64,000 nt of DNA from Wolfiporia cocos (Eukaryota; Basidiomycota; Agaricomycetes; Polyporales; Phaeolaceae): NCBI GenBank assembly GCA_029448655.1, contig JACCLO010000009.1, forward strand, positions 372,001 to 436,000, written 5' to 3'. Each line of letters opens with the position of its first letter. The stretch's first letter is position 1. A program made the position numbers and the translations under genes. A model generated the notes under the pieces. That model did no database searches. It was not told the DNA's origin and saw only the letters and a program-made list of their open reading frames with translations. This document shows positions 23,767 to 35,889 of this stretch, piece after piece.

Positions 23767-24371
23767 ACAGCTCGTGGACACATGGTGCATTATCCCTACT
23801 AACTCGGTAAACCCGCTGACAGGTTACTTGTGGGTATCGATTCCCGTGGTTAGTGCCTGAATGGATTGAATGGCATCGTAAGTACTTCTTTCGTCTTCGC
23901 ACCAAGGGCTGAGCTATGATTCAACAGAATAGGTCGCCGATTCTTTCCTAAGGCCATGGAGGCTCTGAAAAGTACATAACATTGCTTACGCACTTTTCTT
24001 GCGTTCTAGACACAATCTGAGGTCGGTTTTCCATTCAGTCTCCCCATGTCTGCATAAGAATCACAGATATGCGTGAATTATAGCGAAGGAACTGCTGCAG
24101 ATGTATTAGTTTGCCTCTTCTCTTTCCCTTACGCTTCTTGCGTCTTTGAGCATGGGTCAAGCCGTTCAACGCAGTGTGGCCTGCTTGTTTCCCCTCCCAG
24201 TATCTCTGACGCAAGGTGCCGTAAGCAACCGAAGCACCTGGTCAGCGAGTAATCACGATATCGCCTGATGGAAGGAATAGAAGCCAGAATCATTATATCA
24301 TCGATGACCGCCTGACGAAGCTCTTGATAAGTTGTCCCGTCAAGTAGGTGAAGAGCCTGTCTCCGTACCTG

Positions 24372-24697
24372 TACCGTTGGCCAGACGTATTAGGTCAACG
24401 TTTACCAATTTGCACTTTTGTATTTATGTAACATTTTGTGCTCCTCATAGCCCCTTCTCACTTACCGGTCGAACCGGCCCATACATTGACGCTCGCCGCG
24501 CCACTAATCGGCGCCGCGCAGCTACTGCTTTGAGCAATTTGGCCACCTGTAGCCGTGTGGCGCAGGTGCAGAGTCTACCGTCGGCCAGACGTATCAGGTC
24601 AATAATTCGCACTTTGCACTTTTGCATTCGACAGTTTGTGCTCTCCACAGCCCTCGCTTGTCGGTCATATTGACGCTCGCCAAGCCACTATCGGGCG
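24372..24697. repeat. tandem direct repeat, two diverged units
   Basis: Two units of about 120-140 bases share the same order of islands. Unit 1 (24372-24512) and unit 2 (24576-24697) both have ggccagacgta, caggtcaa or aggtcaac, a tttgcactttt stretch, tttgtgctc, then ttgacgctcgc and ccacta. No coding potential is visible. The units may come from an old mobile element or a local slip duplication. Confidence 0.6.
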
Positions 24698-25022
24698 TGG
24701 GAAGTCTGTCTGGAACGAATACTGCTCAATCGTTGCATTAGAGAAGTGACAACAATTATACAAAACGACTGTAGTCCACAACAGGACGATATGAATTAAT
24801 TACGTTATAGCGCTGATATGGCGAATCACATAGAGATCATGTTCACATCCCAGGTGCGATCCGGACAATATTACAAAATGTATTAAGCAGGAGGACGCCC
24901 TCTCCAGATTGTATCGCTACTGGTTCAGTCCATATATGAGCCTCCCAAGCTCTCTGAAGTAAAGAATTTCGGACCGATGTATGTGTTCAAGCATTACATG
25001 TCCTCGTTTGATCTTGACGTAA

Positions 25023-26275
25023 TCACATCAGGCCAGTCCTGTAGGGATTCTGATGGCATTCCGAGCGAATATGCCAGGCGATAGATATAGAGACAAACAG
25101 AGTTCCCAGGATCAGTCCAGCTGCGAATCCAGTCAAGTCCGACATAGTCTAGTTGTATAGTCAGCTCAAGCAGATATTGTCGTAACAGCGCGGCCATTAT
25201 GGAAACGTACCGAGCGACCGCCGCGTGATGTAGGTGTTAAGGTGCGGCCTCTTAGCTGGGATTGTGACGAGGTAGGCTTTTGGCTGCCGTCAGTGCCGGG
25301 ATCCAACTTAGTACCGACCTGAATGGCTCGTGATAGCTCTGCTTGAAGACGCTGTGCAATGTCCAAAGAGTTGCCGTACATGCTTTCCAGCTTGGCACGA
25401 GACTCTCGAGCCTCGGCCAATTCGGTTTCCAGACGTGCGACTTCGCGCAATCTCTCCTCCTGCTCTGAAAGCGAGACAGAGAGTTTTGCAGCCAGCTCAC
25501 TATTGCGTGTGAGTGTGTCGTGAAGTCCCGCAAGATCGAAGTCGATCATATCTGACATGGGGCGGCTAATAAACTTGGGCACCCCTGCATCAAGAGGACG
25601 CTCCTCGTTGTGAGAAGCTATCGTCGTATCAGACTGTACGTCTGCAAGACGGTCCCGCAGGGAGGCTAATTCATCCTTGAGTCTGGAAATCTCGCTTTGA
25701 CCAGCGTGTACCTTGTCACGCAGGAGACCGACAACTTCATCCTGAGTGATAGACGCATCGCGCAGCGCCTTCAGCTATGATGCAGCTATGATTAGCATCA
25801 CGTGTATTCACACCTTGATCCATACGCACTTCATCGCACGTAACCCGAAATCTGTCCTCGTACGCGTCGCGCTCTTCTTGGGCATTGGCGAATGCCTCAC
25901 GAGCAGATTGAATATCGCTTTCCCTGCTTTCCCGAGTGACGCGCAGTGACTCGAGGGCGCCTACAGCCTGCTCCAGCGATGCTTTGAGCGCATCTCGCTC
26001 GTTTTCCAGATCCTGCAATGTGTTGCTCTTTAACTTTAGTTCTGCGCGAGCTTCGTCAAGCTGCAAATGTGTATGAGCGTCGTGCAAGATGCACAATCCA
26101 AAAATGCTACGCACAGAGCTTTGAACGAAGCTGGGGTTCAGTGGCTCATCTGTGAGACTTCAGCATACGAGTGGCTGTATACCGCCTGACACTCACGGGA
26201 GCTGCCGCTCGAGAACGAGGTCTTGCTAAGCTCGCGCCTGAGAAGACTCGAGCGTTTCTGCGAATCGGGCGACAT
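25023..26275 (-). CDS. coiled-coil protein with C-terminal membrane anchor, 344 aa
   Basis: Five exons join in phase: 26275-26197, 26149-26115, 26060-25830, 25774-25211 and 25148-25023. The N-terminus is Ser/Arg-rich (SQKRSSLLRRELSKTS). Residues about 38-250 form long heptad-type coiled coil, for example LDEARAELKLKSNTLQDLEN and LREVARLETELAEARESRAK. A basic Ser/Thr linker follows (RGRTLTPTSRGGRS). The last exon encodes one hydrophobic stretch, LTGFAAGLILGTLFVSISIA, with a short polar end, which is how tail-anchored proteins look. The last exon depends on the intron 25210-25149 (GTACGT to CTAG); without it the protein would end at 25166 and lack the anchor. No family name is recognised. A tether or organelle-surface role is only inference. 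Confidence 0.7.
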
Positions 26276-27551
26276 GCAGTATCTTCGCTGAAGCACACAG
26301 TGAAGAACGTGTGATATCCGGCTAGATGAACAGTTGTGGCACTCGCTTAAGTTGGGAAGCATACCACGACCGCAACTGGGATTCATATACAGCCGACGAG
26401 CACAGTTGACGGCGCATTGACTACATGAGTTCTAGGCGTGTACGCAGGAGGCTTGGCTTGGATGTACGGAGATGAAATCCACGTGCATGCTTTCCTACTG
26501 CCGTATGGCGCATGCCCAGAGCCCCATGCCATACACAAACCATGTGTGTGCTACTTGGAGCCATATTATCGCAAATCCGATCTGGCGATCTGATGTGGCG
26601 TCATCTGGAACTAGGCCCAGGCCTGTCCAGAGGCATAGCAAATCGCGTGCCGAGCTGACATAGAATGGGAACGCTGCAGTGCTGCAGCTTACGCTGAGAC
26701 ATGCGTCAACGGCGGTACGGTGCAGACTCAGTTATCACTGAGTTCCGATGATTAGAGGCCACGAACTACCTGGTCATCACTAAAATCGCTGGTATCAGCA
26801 CGTCATATCTTGCTCAAGTCACTACGCAGTTTTATTTGCGTAGCCAATTCACTCTCAAAACAATATTGCCCCAGTCAAACTATGTCAAAGAAGTATTAGA
26901 TGTGCGTATTATGCCATTCGTCTCTCTTTTAAGGGTTAAGGCTCGACTTCCGTAATGAATGAAGCAGATAGGAGGGTGTACTTTATGTGAAATCAACGAC
27001 ATTATAGCTTGTTGTAATTGTGCGGATATCTTATTCATTCAGACACGGGTCAAGGCACAACAATGTATGTCGTCCCTTAACCTCAGTAGAATATTGTGCA
27101 GATTTCGTGCAGCGAGCACGAGGATGCTTCGCCAATGTTCCCTGATCTTACTGGAAGTACCCGTTCCCGAACAATACGAATCACGCTGAATCAGCCATAA
27201 GCAGCGCAAGCTCTATACAAGTAGTTGCGCATATCATACGGCATGTCGCTCGTAGCTAACGATGAATCTTACAACGCAAAAGATCGGCAAACAATCTCTT
27301 CAATTTACAGCGGTGCGCCAGCTAATGGCATGATTGTCACGTACATTGCCATGACCACCGTCTATAGTAGGCTTGCTCTAACAAGCAAAGGAAGCCCCGG
27401 GAGTGGTGTCCTTCACATGATTGCAGAGAAAACGTTTACATATACAATAGTTGTAGCCTTGCTCTGACGAACAAGGGATACATACGACACATCGCGGGTA
27501 AACATGACAAATCGGCTATCTGTCAGCAATCCCGGTATTTCTTCGGGCAGA
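26276..27551. other. intergenic, no gene seen
   Basis: No conserved protein or clear exon was recognised between the coiled-coil gene and the end of monooxygenase copy 2. Confidence 0.4.
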
Positions 27552-29654
27552 TCAAGCTTTGGACATAAGGCCAACCTGTTGCGCCTTGATCTGCAAGGCC
27601 TGAGGAACACTCACAGATGAGCTAGATTCACCGACGTAAGTTGAATGCTCATAGCTCACCAAAGGCTTTGAATAGAACCTGGTTGTGGCAAAATCTCCAC
27701 CTGCATACCAAAGCTGCGACATCATTCAGTTGAGTTATTGGCGACCATAGAGAAGTAGAGACAACAGACCCCTGGTTGCCCTGTCGGTCGACAGCATCCA
27801 TTGATCTCGCCCTCCTCGTCCAGTCCCCACGCAGGCTTGGTTCTGTCTATCATCTCGGCGCCGAACATATCCTTCAGGGTCTCGCGAGGGTCATGCCAGC
27901 CAGTCCTGAGTGTCGGTTTCAGGATAGCCGTGCAGGAGTACTAATTATTGAAGGACATACGCAAATAACACAAGATCGGCGGGAAGCTTGGTGTCATCGG
28001 TGAAGACGATGCCGCTTTCATCGAATCGCTTGACTTCCACTCCTTGCTTGATCTTCACCTTTCCTGTTTCAATATAGTCGGCGAGTCCAACGTCCCACCC
28101 TTTCAACGACGCTCAGAAGTTAGATGAGGATGATCAGCCAAAAACTCACAATAACCTGCAGACATACATTAAAACATGTATAGAATACCTCGAGCACTAC
28201 GCACCTCCAAGCCGCTCGTAGATGAGGGATACATGCCCAGCACCGTTATCGCCCATGTTCAAGTTGAGGCCACTATTCTTGAGCTTCGTGTGCAACACCG
28301 TCTCCTTCGCCCACTGATTCTCCTCCCGAGCAATCTGCTTACCTAGGCCAAACGGAATCGCGTTGAATTTGATGTCTGACACTTCCAACGGCACGCCGTC
28401 AGGGTATAGCGCAGCCTCTGCGCCTGCAGCAGTGTCGATAGATACCACGCAGGTAGTCGAACGTTGCACCATTGTGACAGTCTTAGCGCCTCTGAATGCG
28501 AGGTCAAGTGCGATGTCGGATGCAGACTGGCACGCGCCTACGACGATCGTATGCTTCCCGGAGAACTGCTCGCCACCCGGGTACTGGCTGGAGTGTATGG
28601 CAAGGCCTTTGAATGACTCGCGACCAGGAGCGTCGGGGACGCGCGGAGGTCCAGTAGAGCCAACGGCAGAGACAATGTGAGCAGGATGAAGCTCGACCTC
28701 GACGCCGTTGTGATCAACAATAATGCTCCAGCGATTTTTGACAGGGTCGTAGGTGCCGCCATTCTTGACGTAGGAGTTCGTCCATACAACCAGGTCTTGC
28801 GAAACGGAGTATTGCTCAAGCCAGTCCGCCATCTTGTCGCGCGGAGTGAAAATTGGCCAATTCTTCGGATATGGCTGGTATGCCACTGAACATAATAGTG
28901 AGCATCATAGGCTTTAACGACGGCGATACCTCACATGTGTGGTGGCTGCGAATTGAATGCAAAGAAAGCGTAGGGTAACGCTCCCGCCATTGGTCACCGA
29001 CACGATTTTTCTTCTCGAGGACAATGGTCGGAATGTCCAGGTACTTGAGCCGCGCTGCTATGTTAAGACCAGTTTGACCTGCTCCCACTACGGTTCAATC
29101 GTCAGTTGACTGGATGTATTCACCTAGTGTGAGCCGAGTATATACTTACTGACAATCACGTATGGGTCGTTCTCAATGCGAGCACGCCGCGCTCTGTTGA
29201 CGTCCTCCCATGCGAGCGTGTGCCCTTCGTACGTACCCAGTTCCGGGCCAAGTTCCTCGTGGTTCTTGATTTGGTCAAGCATCAGGAATAACGCGAGCGC
29301 CTTCCACTCGCCATGGGCGTCCTTGAGCAGCCTGACATAACCGCGCCCGCGACGCGCGGGAGTTTCGAAGCGGAAACCTCCGCCAACACCGTCGTGGAGG
29401 ACGACCTCCGGCTGCATGCCCGTCTCGTTGTCGAGCTCGAAGTTGTGCATCTGTGCAGGAGCAAGCGTGTTCGCGAGATACGCCGAGATCCTAGCGTGTC
29501 CCTCGAGCGCACGCATGTCCCATGTTAGGATGAGCATGTCGCGCAGCCACCCGTGTGGGAGGATTGCTTGAGTAACAGCCCCGGTATCGCCAGCCTCCGC
29601 GGCGCGTGCAAATTGGTGAAGCCACGTCTCTACAATATGCTTGAGGTCGGACAT
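27552..29654 (-). CDS. NTF2-like + FAD-dependent monooxygenase, copy 2
   Basis: It has the same layout as copy 1. The first exon (29654 to about 29151) encodes the NTF2-like part (WLHQFARAAEAGD, then HGWLRDMLILTWDMRALEGH). After a short intron come GAGQTGLNIAARL and GDQWRERYPTLSLHS. The large exon 28885-28205 has the FMO motif FKGLAIHSSQY and the second turn GACQSA, as in copy 1. A tiny exon near 28160 is followed by WDVGLADYIETG, TGWHDPRETLKDMFGAEMID, LWYAGGDFATTRFYSKPL and the end ALQIKAQQVGL. All parts are in frame and no stop was found. Copies 1 and 2 share GACQSA and so form one subgroup; copies 3-5 keep GAGQSG. The substrate is unknown. Confidence 0.87.
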
Positions 29655-29705
29655 TGCAGCGATGACGGATTTGAAACCGTGGATACGGCTCACCTTATCT
29701 TGCCT

Positions 29706-29713
29706 CTTATATA
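29706..29713 (-). promoter_or_regulatory. TATA box of monooxygenase copy 2
   Basis: TATATAAG lies about 52 bases before the ATG at 29654 on the minus strand, a position like that in copy 1. Confidence 0.5.
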
Positions 29714-30286
29714 CTGTCTATGCTGTTGCGCAACAACCAACAGCAGCCATCGTCATGAGGATGCGTCAGAAGATTTGTGATCAGTCAGCCAACGTGTGCG
29801 ACCCCGCGAGCTCACAACATGGTTTCTAGAGGTCCCTTCAAGGGGGTTCTTCGTAGACCAGAAGGCATTATGACACATTTTGGATATATATTATTGCATG
29901 ACAACCTAGAAAGAATATCTGGCGTAGCACAAGAAGACAGGTACGGGTGTTACCTCAATGCAGATCGTCCTGTGGTGTGTCAGAAGATAACTCGAGAGCG
30001 GGCCGACCTCCAGATTGAGATGCCACATAACTCCGATTGCTGATACATCGTATCTATTTTTTTACGAGTGCAGAAACTCTGATTCGTTGTACGCGCAGAC
30101 GGCGCACGGCGATAGTTACCTGTCTAGCGATTCGGACGCGCTGCTCAACTATGCCGTACTCACTGTACGAATGTATATCACGAGCAAGATTCAGCCAATG
30201 AGTGACCGAGAATCAATTCGAACAACAAACACCTGTGTCGAACAAGGTGTGGTGTCAGCTGGTATCACGATTAGCGCTGCGCTCAC

Positions 30287-30507
30287 CTTATCGTTCTGCG
30301 CATATTCTAGAGCCATGCCCTGGCATTAGAAGAGAAGAGACGTACCGCAGTTTCTGCGTTCAAACCAAGAATGATGGTCAAGTGGCGCATTGACATCATA
30401 GGAACAGGGCTCCCGACAATACAGTTGAATGCATCCTTACCTTCCTGGTAAGACACCGATTCAAGGAAGAAATACCGGAAAGGATCTTCTAGCAGCAAGC
30501 GTTCGCA
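30287..30507 (-). pseudogene. two exon-like fragments of an unrecognised gene
   Basis: Exon 30507-30346 reads through 54 codons without a stop (CERLLLEDPFRYFFLES, then GKDAFNCIVGSPVPMM and HLTIILGLNAETA). A GTACGT donor and a ccag acceptor join it in phase to 30320-30287 (GMALEYAQNDK), which ends at GTGAGC. The composition is protein-like and the splice sites are good, but no further exon could be joined on either side. It is called a remnant for that reason; it could be the core of a real small-exon gene. I do not recognise the family. Confidence 0.35.
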
Positions 30508-32102
30508 CTGAGCTCAAAGCATGAGTATGTTGTGGCTCGTGCGTGGGAGGCTTATTTGCCATCAATGCATTCGTCGAGGTTACTTTCCTAACGCACTTCT
30601 CGATATACTAAAGCAGACTTCATCTCCTTGACGAAGCCACAACCACAGTCAAATAGACATTATGACATCAAAGCCACTTTGAGAGGGATTGAGCACTTGT
30701 GGTACAAGCTGTAAAGCACCTCATTGCGGAACAGGGGAGAAGAGAAGGAGCTGGCTTTCCATCACGTCGCGAAGCAAGAACTGCTCCAATGCACTATCAT
30801 GGGGTCATTTCACGAATACATGCCGAGAGTTTGAGGGTAGTGCCCTAGGAGCCGATGTCGGCCTTTTGTATCGGCTTGTGCGGGAGGAAGTGGAAGCATG
30901 AGCGTTCGACATCTCCGCTCTGGGCCAGGGGCCACAATCACAAACCACATCATATAGCATATGATACGCACCGGAGCGGAACTTGCAGACAGGGGTCAGC
31001 ACCGGCCACTGGTACATCGTCTGTATCTTCAGCTATCGTATTCAAGGCAGTGACGTGCGGGGTCGCCTATTAGCAGGAGTTCCGCGGTCGCACAGGGTGC
31101 GCGTTCCGAGGCTGGTCACAAAATGACACATGTAAGTGCAAAGATCGATTCATCTACTAGGAGCGCAGCTGCTAATACCGAGTAGCTTTTCTGCGATAGT
31201 GCTGTACTGTCGCCAGAGTGAGACGGATCTCGATTTTGACGCTGTCCAGCGAACTGGCGGAGCTTGAAGCAGCCTGACTCCGCGTATGGACAACCCGAGC
31301 GCCGGAGGGTTGACACCCACTTTGTGCAGTGCGCTGATCCGGAGCAGGACTTGATGATGGCTTCTCGCTTCATGTCCGCGTATTTAGCTGCTCCAATATT
31401 TAGCGGCGTTACATCTATGCGAAGTAACATCCCCCAGGCTACCTTAACGCCTAAGACTCTACATTGCTATTGACGCGAGCATATGGAATTACAGGCACAC
31501 TGTACCTGTCACCAGTTATCGCGTCCGCTAAAGGATTGGTACGCATTTGCAGGAGGTTCATCGGATTCTTGGGGAATGCGCGGCGTACCAGCCAATTGTA
31601 GCTTCATTAGGCGCATATAGTGTGTTACTACCAAATTGATTACAATCCACTGTGGCGCAGTCGGGTTGTGATGTTTCTACTGAACGTGGCCTTGATTCCC
31701 AATCGTACAGACATACTTGTTCAGACGAATTACTAAACGTATTTCAATTCACAGGTACTCCACAGATCCATCTCCCGGACTGAAGTCCCTCGCGGTTTCC
31801 TGATGTGATCAAGACGTTATACGCCGCCAACCTAGAATAACGAGTGATGTCGCTGGTCGTAACGCTCATGTGCAGATTACGACTGAAAAGCCTGCTCGAT
31901 TGAACATCTTCCTCCACGACTAGCAGGCCCACGCTCACCAGTCTGGGTAAGACCAGTCATGAAATCATATAACACGAAACTACTCATTCTATCTCTCGGT
32001 ATTGGAAACTGAATAATCGTTGATTTCAGCCAGTCAAAACATCCCACCAGCCACGTCTATACGAAAACTTGAGTAAACAACACCACTTGCTCCATATCAG
32101 AT
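30508..32102. other. intergenic, no gene seen
   Basis: Apart from the fragments just before it, nothing recognisable was found here on either strand. Short frames at 30600-30680 (minus) look weakly protein-like but cannot be joined. Confidence 0.4.
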
Positions 32103-34184
32103 TCAAGGAAGGTAACGGGCTCGTTGCATTCCTATCTGGATTGCCTTGATTTGTAACGCCTGATGATTGTGCATTGTTACATATCGTCTCAGACAAGAGT
32201 AGTAGTGCACACCAGGAACTTTGAGTAGAATATAGCAGTGGCAAGGTCACCCACTGCGTACCACAGCTGTATGAGGATGATCAATACACGTGTCTTCACA
32301 ATAAAGCGGTGTTTGTATCGTACGCCCGAGTGGCCAGTGGGGCGGCATGCCCAGTTGACTTCTCCCTCTGCGTCCAGGCCCCATGATGGGTGTCCCATCG
32401 ATTACGTCCGAGGCGAAGATCTGCTTTAGACTAGTGCGTGGATCCTGCCATCCAGTACTGTTCCAATGGAAATTTAGTCTCTATATCGCGTGGGCTAGTG
32501 GTATTCACTCGTACAAAGACTACGAGGTCAGCAGGAAGTCTGGACTCGTCGGTGAATGTAACGCCATCCTCGGTGATTTCAGTTCCAGACTTTATAGTCA
32601 CCTGGCCAGACTCTGTGAAATCGGCAAGTCCAACATCCCACCCTGCATTATATTGTCAGACAATACTACCAAGCCCCCAGAAGCACCATACAATATCCTA
32701 ATCGTGTCGTCAGCGATGAATCTGAGTTGAAATCTGGTCGACATACCGCCGAGCTGTTCGTATACCAAAAAGGAATGGCCAGACCGGTCCTGGTTCATAT
32801 TCAACCTCAATCCGCTCTTCTTAAGCTTCTCATGCAACGCTTCTTCATGAGCCCCATGCAATGCCTCCTGCTCATGCAACGCCTTCCTGCGAAGCACAAA
32901 CGGGACCGCGTTGAACTTCATATCGTATTCTTCAATTGGCGCACCGTCCAGCCACAATGCGTGCTGTGCCTCTACGCCGGTGTCGCGCGAGACCACACAA
33001 GTACTCGAGCGCTGATTCATTGTCACGGATGCTCCACTGCGCGCTGCGAGATCCTGTGAGATGTTTGCACCTGACTGTCCTGCGCCTACCACAATTGTAT
33101 GCTTGCCAGCATACGGCGTACCACCTGAGTACGCGCCTGGGTGCATGGTCACCTTTGAAGGGATCCTGCCCTAGCATATGAGAGACACACGGAGGGCTTG
33201 TGGACACAATAGCACAGACAACGTGTGCGGGGCGCAAGGTGGTGTCTGTCCCATCTTTGTTTACTACGAGTGTCCATCGCTTGTTGACTGGGTCATATGC
33301 TGCCCCCGGGTCGACATATGAGTTGGTCCAGATCACCATATCCTGCGAGATCTAGTATTGTTCAAGTCAGTCTGCCACTTTATCTCGCGGCGTAAACATC
33401 GGCCATGTCTTTGGGTAGGGTTGGTACGGCACTTTTGACCCAAAGCTCAGCTAGAGTAGCGGGGATCGAAAAAGACGGACTAGTGTGATGACTGTTGATA
33501 GAGTGTAGGGACATTGTCGGATAGCGCTCTCTCCATTTATCTCCGACACGTTTCATGACAAGTGTTGAGATATTCATTTGCGTGAAGCGTGTTGCCATCA
33601 TCAGGCCGTTCTGCCCAGCTCCCACTGGACCACCGAGCATAGTCAGTCATATGTTATACGATTACTATCAACAACTCACTGATTATAATGTAGGGATCAC
33701 TCTCAACTTGCGCCCTACGCCTCTAACTTACCTCCCCCCATCACCACGTATGTCCTGCGTACGTGACTAGTTCTGTGCCGCGTTCCTCATAACATTTAAG
33801 AGCGTCGAGCATAACATATACTGTGATGGCAGTCCACTGGCCCGCCTCGTCCTGCAGCAACCGAAAGTATCCCCAGCCTCGGCAAGCGGGAATATCAAAA
33901 GTGAACCCCGCGCCGATCGTGCCGCCGACTTCGAGCTGAGGCTGGAGGCGTTCACGCTTGTCAAGCTAGAAATCCGATAGCTTTGTAGGCATGAGCGCGT
34001 CTGCAAGATATGCAGACACCTTGTTGCGGCCCTCGAGTGAGCGGAAGTCCTATGTGAAGACGAGCATGTCACGAAGCCATCCATGTGGTTATAGAGTCCC
34101 TACAAGTGCCTTGACGTCTCCGACGGTGGCAGCGTGCGCAAATTAGCGGAGCCAGTTATCAGCGTGAAAGAGGAGATTAGACAT
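32103..34184 (-). pseudogene. NTF2-like + FAD-dependent monooxygenase, copy 3, dead
   Basis: The whole gene can be followed from the start at 34184 to the C-terminal ALQIKAIQIGM near 32150. Six in-frame stops are visible: 34143-34145, 34089-34091, 34050-34052 and 33966-33968 in the NTF2-like part, then 33367-33369 and 33352-33354 after the FAD part. Some fit single transitions, such as Trp codons changed to TAG or TGA. Near 33148 the frame shifts by one base inside the FMO motif (FKG, then VTMHPGAY). The FAD region has lost residues before RVGDKWRERYPTMSLHS. The second turn GAGQSG and the text around it remain intact, so decay is not ancient. It lies directly next to the outer end of the left inverted arm. 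Confidence 0.92.
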
Positions 34185-34290
34185 TGCAAACTCTTTCATT
34201 AGATCTGGTGTAATATGAATATCTGTATGGCGAGTAGCGGTTTGTACTCACGAGGGTGAGGGTTTTAGCTCATCTCTTGCAGCACAGACC

Positions 34291-34298
34291 CTATATAG
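34291..34298 (-). promoter_or_regulatory. TATA-like box of the dead copy 3
   Basis: CTATATAG lies about 107 bases before the former start codon of copy 3. Confidence 0.35.
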
Positions 34299-34499
34299 TC
34301 AGCAAGCTATAGTTTGCTACGGCGACAATGTCGAACTATGAAATCTTGTTTGACGTTCCTTCTGCCAAAGTTGACAATATCTGACCTAGTGGGAGTATGT
34401 AAGCGGAATGCAGCGCTGACACACCTATCGGACGACCCTAGTCTCCTTCAACGACCATTACGCCTTCATTTTACATGATTGTGGAGCAATCTGGTTCAG

Positions 34500-34900
34500 C
34501 AGGTGACGGCATGCTGATGGGCTGCTAGTGGTTAGACACGCGCTCGAAGTGACTTCAGCGCTGCTAATCAGTGTCTTCGTTCGGTAGTATTGATACAGGC
34601 AAGAAAAGACAAAACGCTGGTTCCTTTTCAGAACGTCTAAGTCGTGCAGATGATCAGATTACAGGCCTTTTCAACCGCGGAGATGAGACAGTTTATCGAC
34701 CAGCCTTGGCCAATATGCCTAACACGAAGTATGGAAGCAAGCTCTGAGTCAACATTAGATGAAGGCTAATAATACAGCTTGCTTGAGACCGATGCGTTAT
34801 TGTCGCTAGCGGCCGTGCCCGCCATGCTCGATGCTCTTGTTCAAAGTGCACTGTAGAACAGTAGCATTAGCGCCTACAGCCACCGCAGCTAGATCGGTGG
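34500..34900 (+). pseudogene. remnant of gene Y, left copy
   Basis: This is the mate of 50365-50760. It keeps the island gctgctagtgg...cgcgctcgaagtgac and ggagatgagacagtttatcga, but in the frame of the better right copy (GDETLYRSASANL) stops appear after about 20 codons. The function is not recognised. Confidence 0.4.
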
Positions 34901-35889
34901 GGACACCCATGCGTGAAACCTTCGACGTCAACCAAGTACTCGAACTTTCGAAGCGGAGGATAAATAGAGGTCAGGGAGGAGTCAAGCCAAATATGAGCCA
35001 AACAAAGCCAAATTCCTGTCATACCATCATGCTCAGCAACTAGTCAGATACCCTTTATGCATACGGTGCGTATTATTGGTCATTTTTTGTGATTTATCGC
35101 ATACAGGGCAAATGTGAATGGGCTGAGAATGTGATCTAAAATGTCACTTTGGATCTGCCTCAGCGTTGCTGGCTACGAGCATCTCTGGTCCGCGCCATCG
35201 CCTGATTCTCATCACTGGCACCAATGGGCTATACGCACACGACGACAATCATATTGGGTCCACTGGATGTGACCCTCAAACGATGTAGCGCTTAGCGTAG
35301 AGAAGGATCAGGTTCGAAATCATAAAAGGTTCTCACGACCACTATTTTTCAGCGGTGCTCAAATGCTGAGACTAACCCTTGTATAGTGCTTATCCTCACA
35401 GGGATATTAGTTTGATTCATTGCAGTACTGATCCTTCGCAGGCGGCTCATCCTCGCACAGTGCGGTGCGCATTTTCACAACTGCAACTGCTCATCAGCTT
35501 GCGTGGCGAAACATGAAGCGTTGCCGAGAAATGTGGTCAATCCCGAACTTGATTACCAGTTGGTAGTCCTCAAGCTGTCTTTCAGCTGACGTTCTGGTGA
35601 CATTACTGCTCACATCGATGCCTCACCATGCCCAAGCTCGACAAATGGATTTCATAGTTCTCTCCTCAATCATTTCTGGTTTATCAAATTGTATGTAACA
35701 CAATGCCCATCTTTGTCGTCAATCAATCGAGACCGAGAGAGGTCAATGCAGTGGAGTATATTTGAACAACTCGTCATACTGTTTACGAGCTGACAGTATC
35801 GTATCTATGCCTTTGTTCAACGTTCACAGATGGTCTCCCTTGCCTTCTCTGCAGAAGCGGACACAATGCAAGTATATGCATATTCAATA

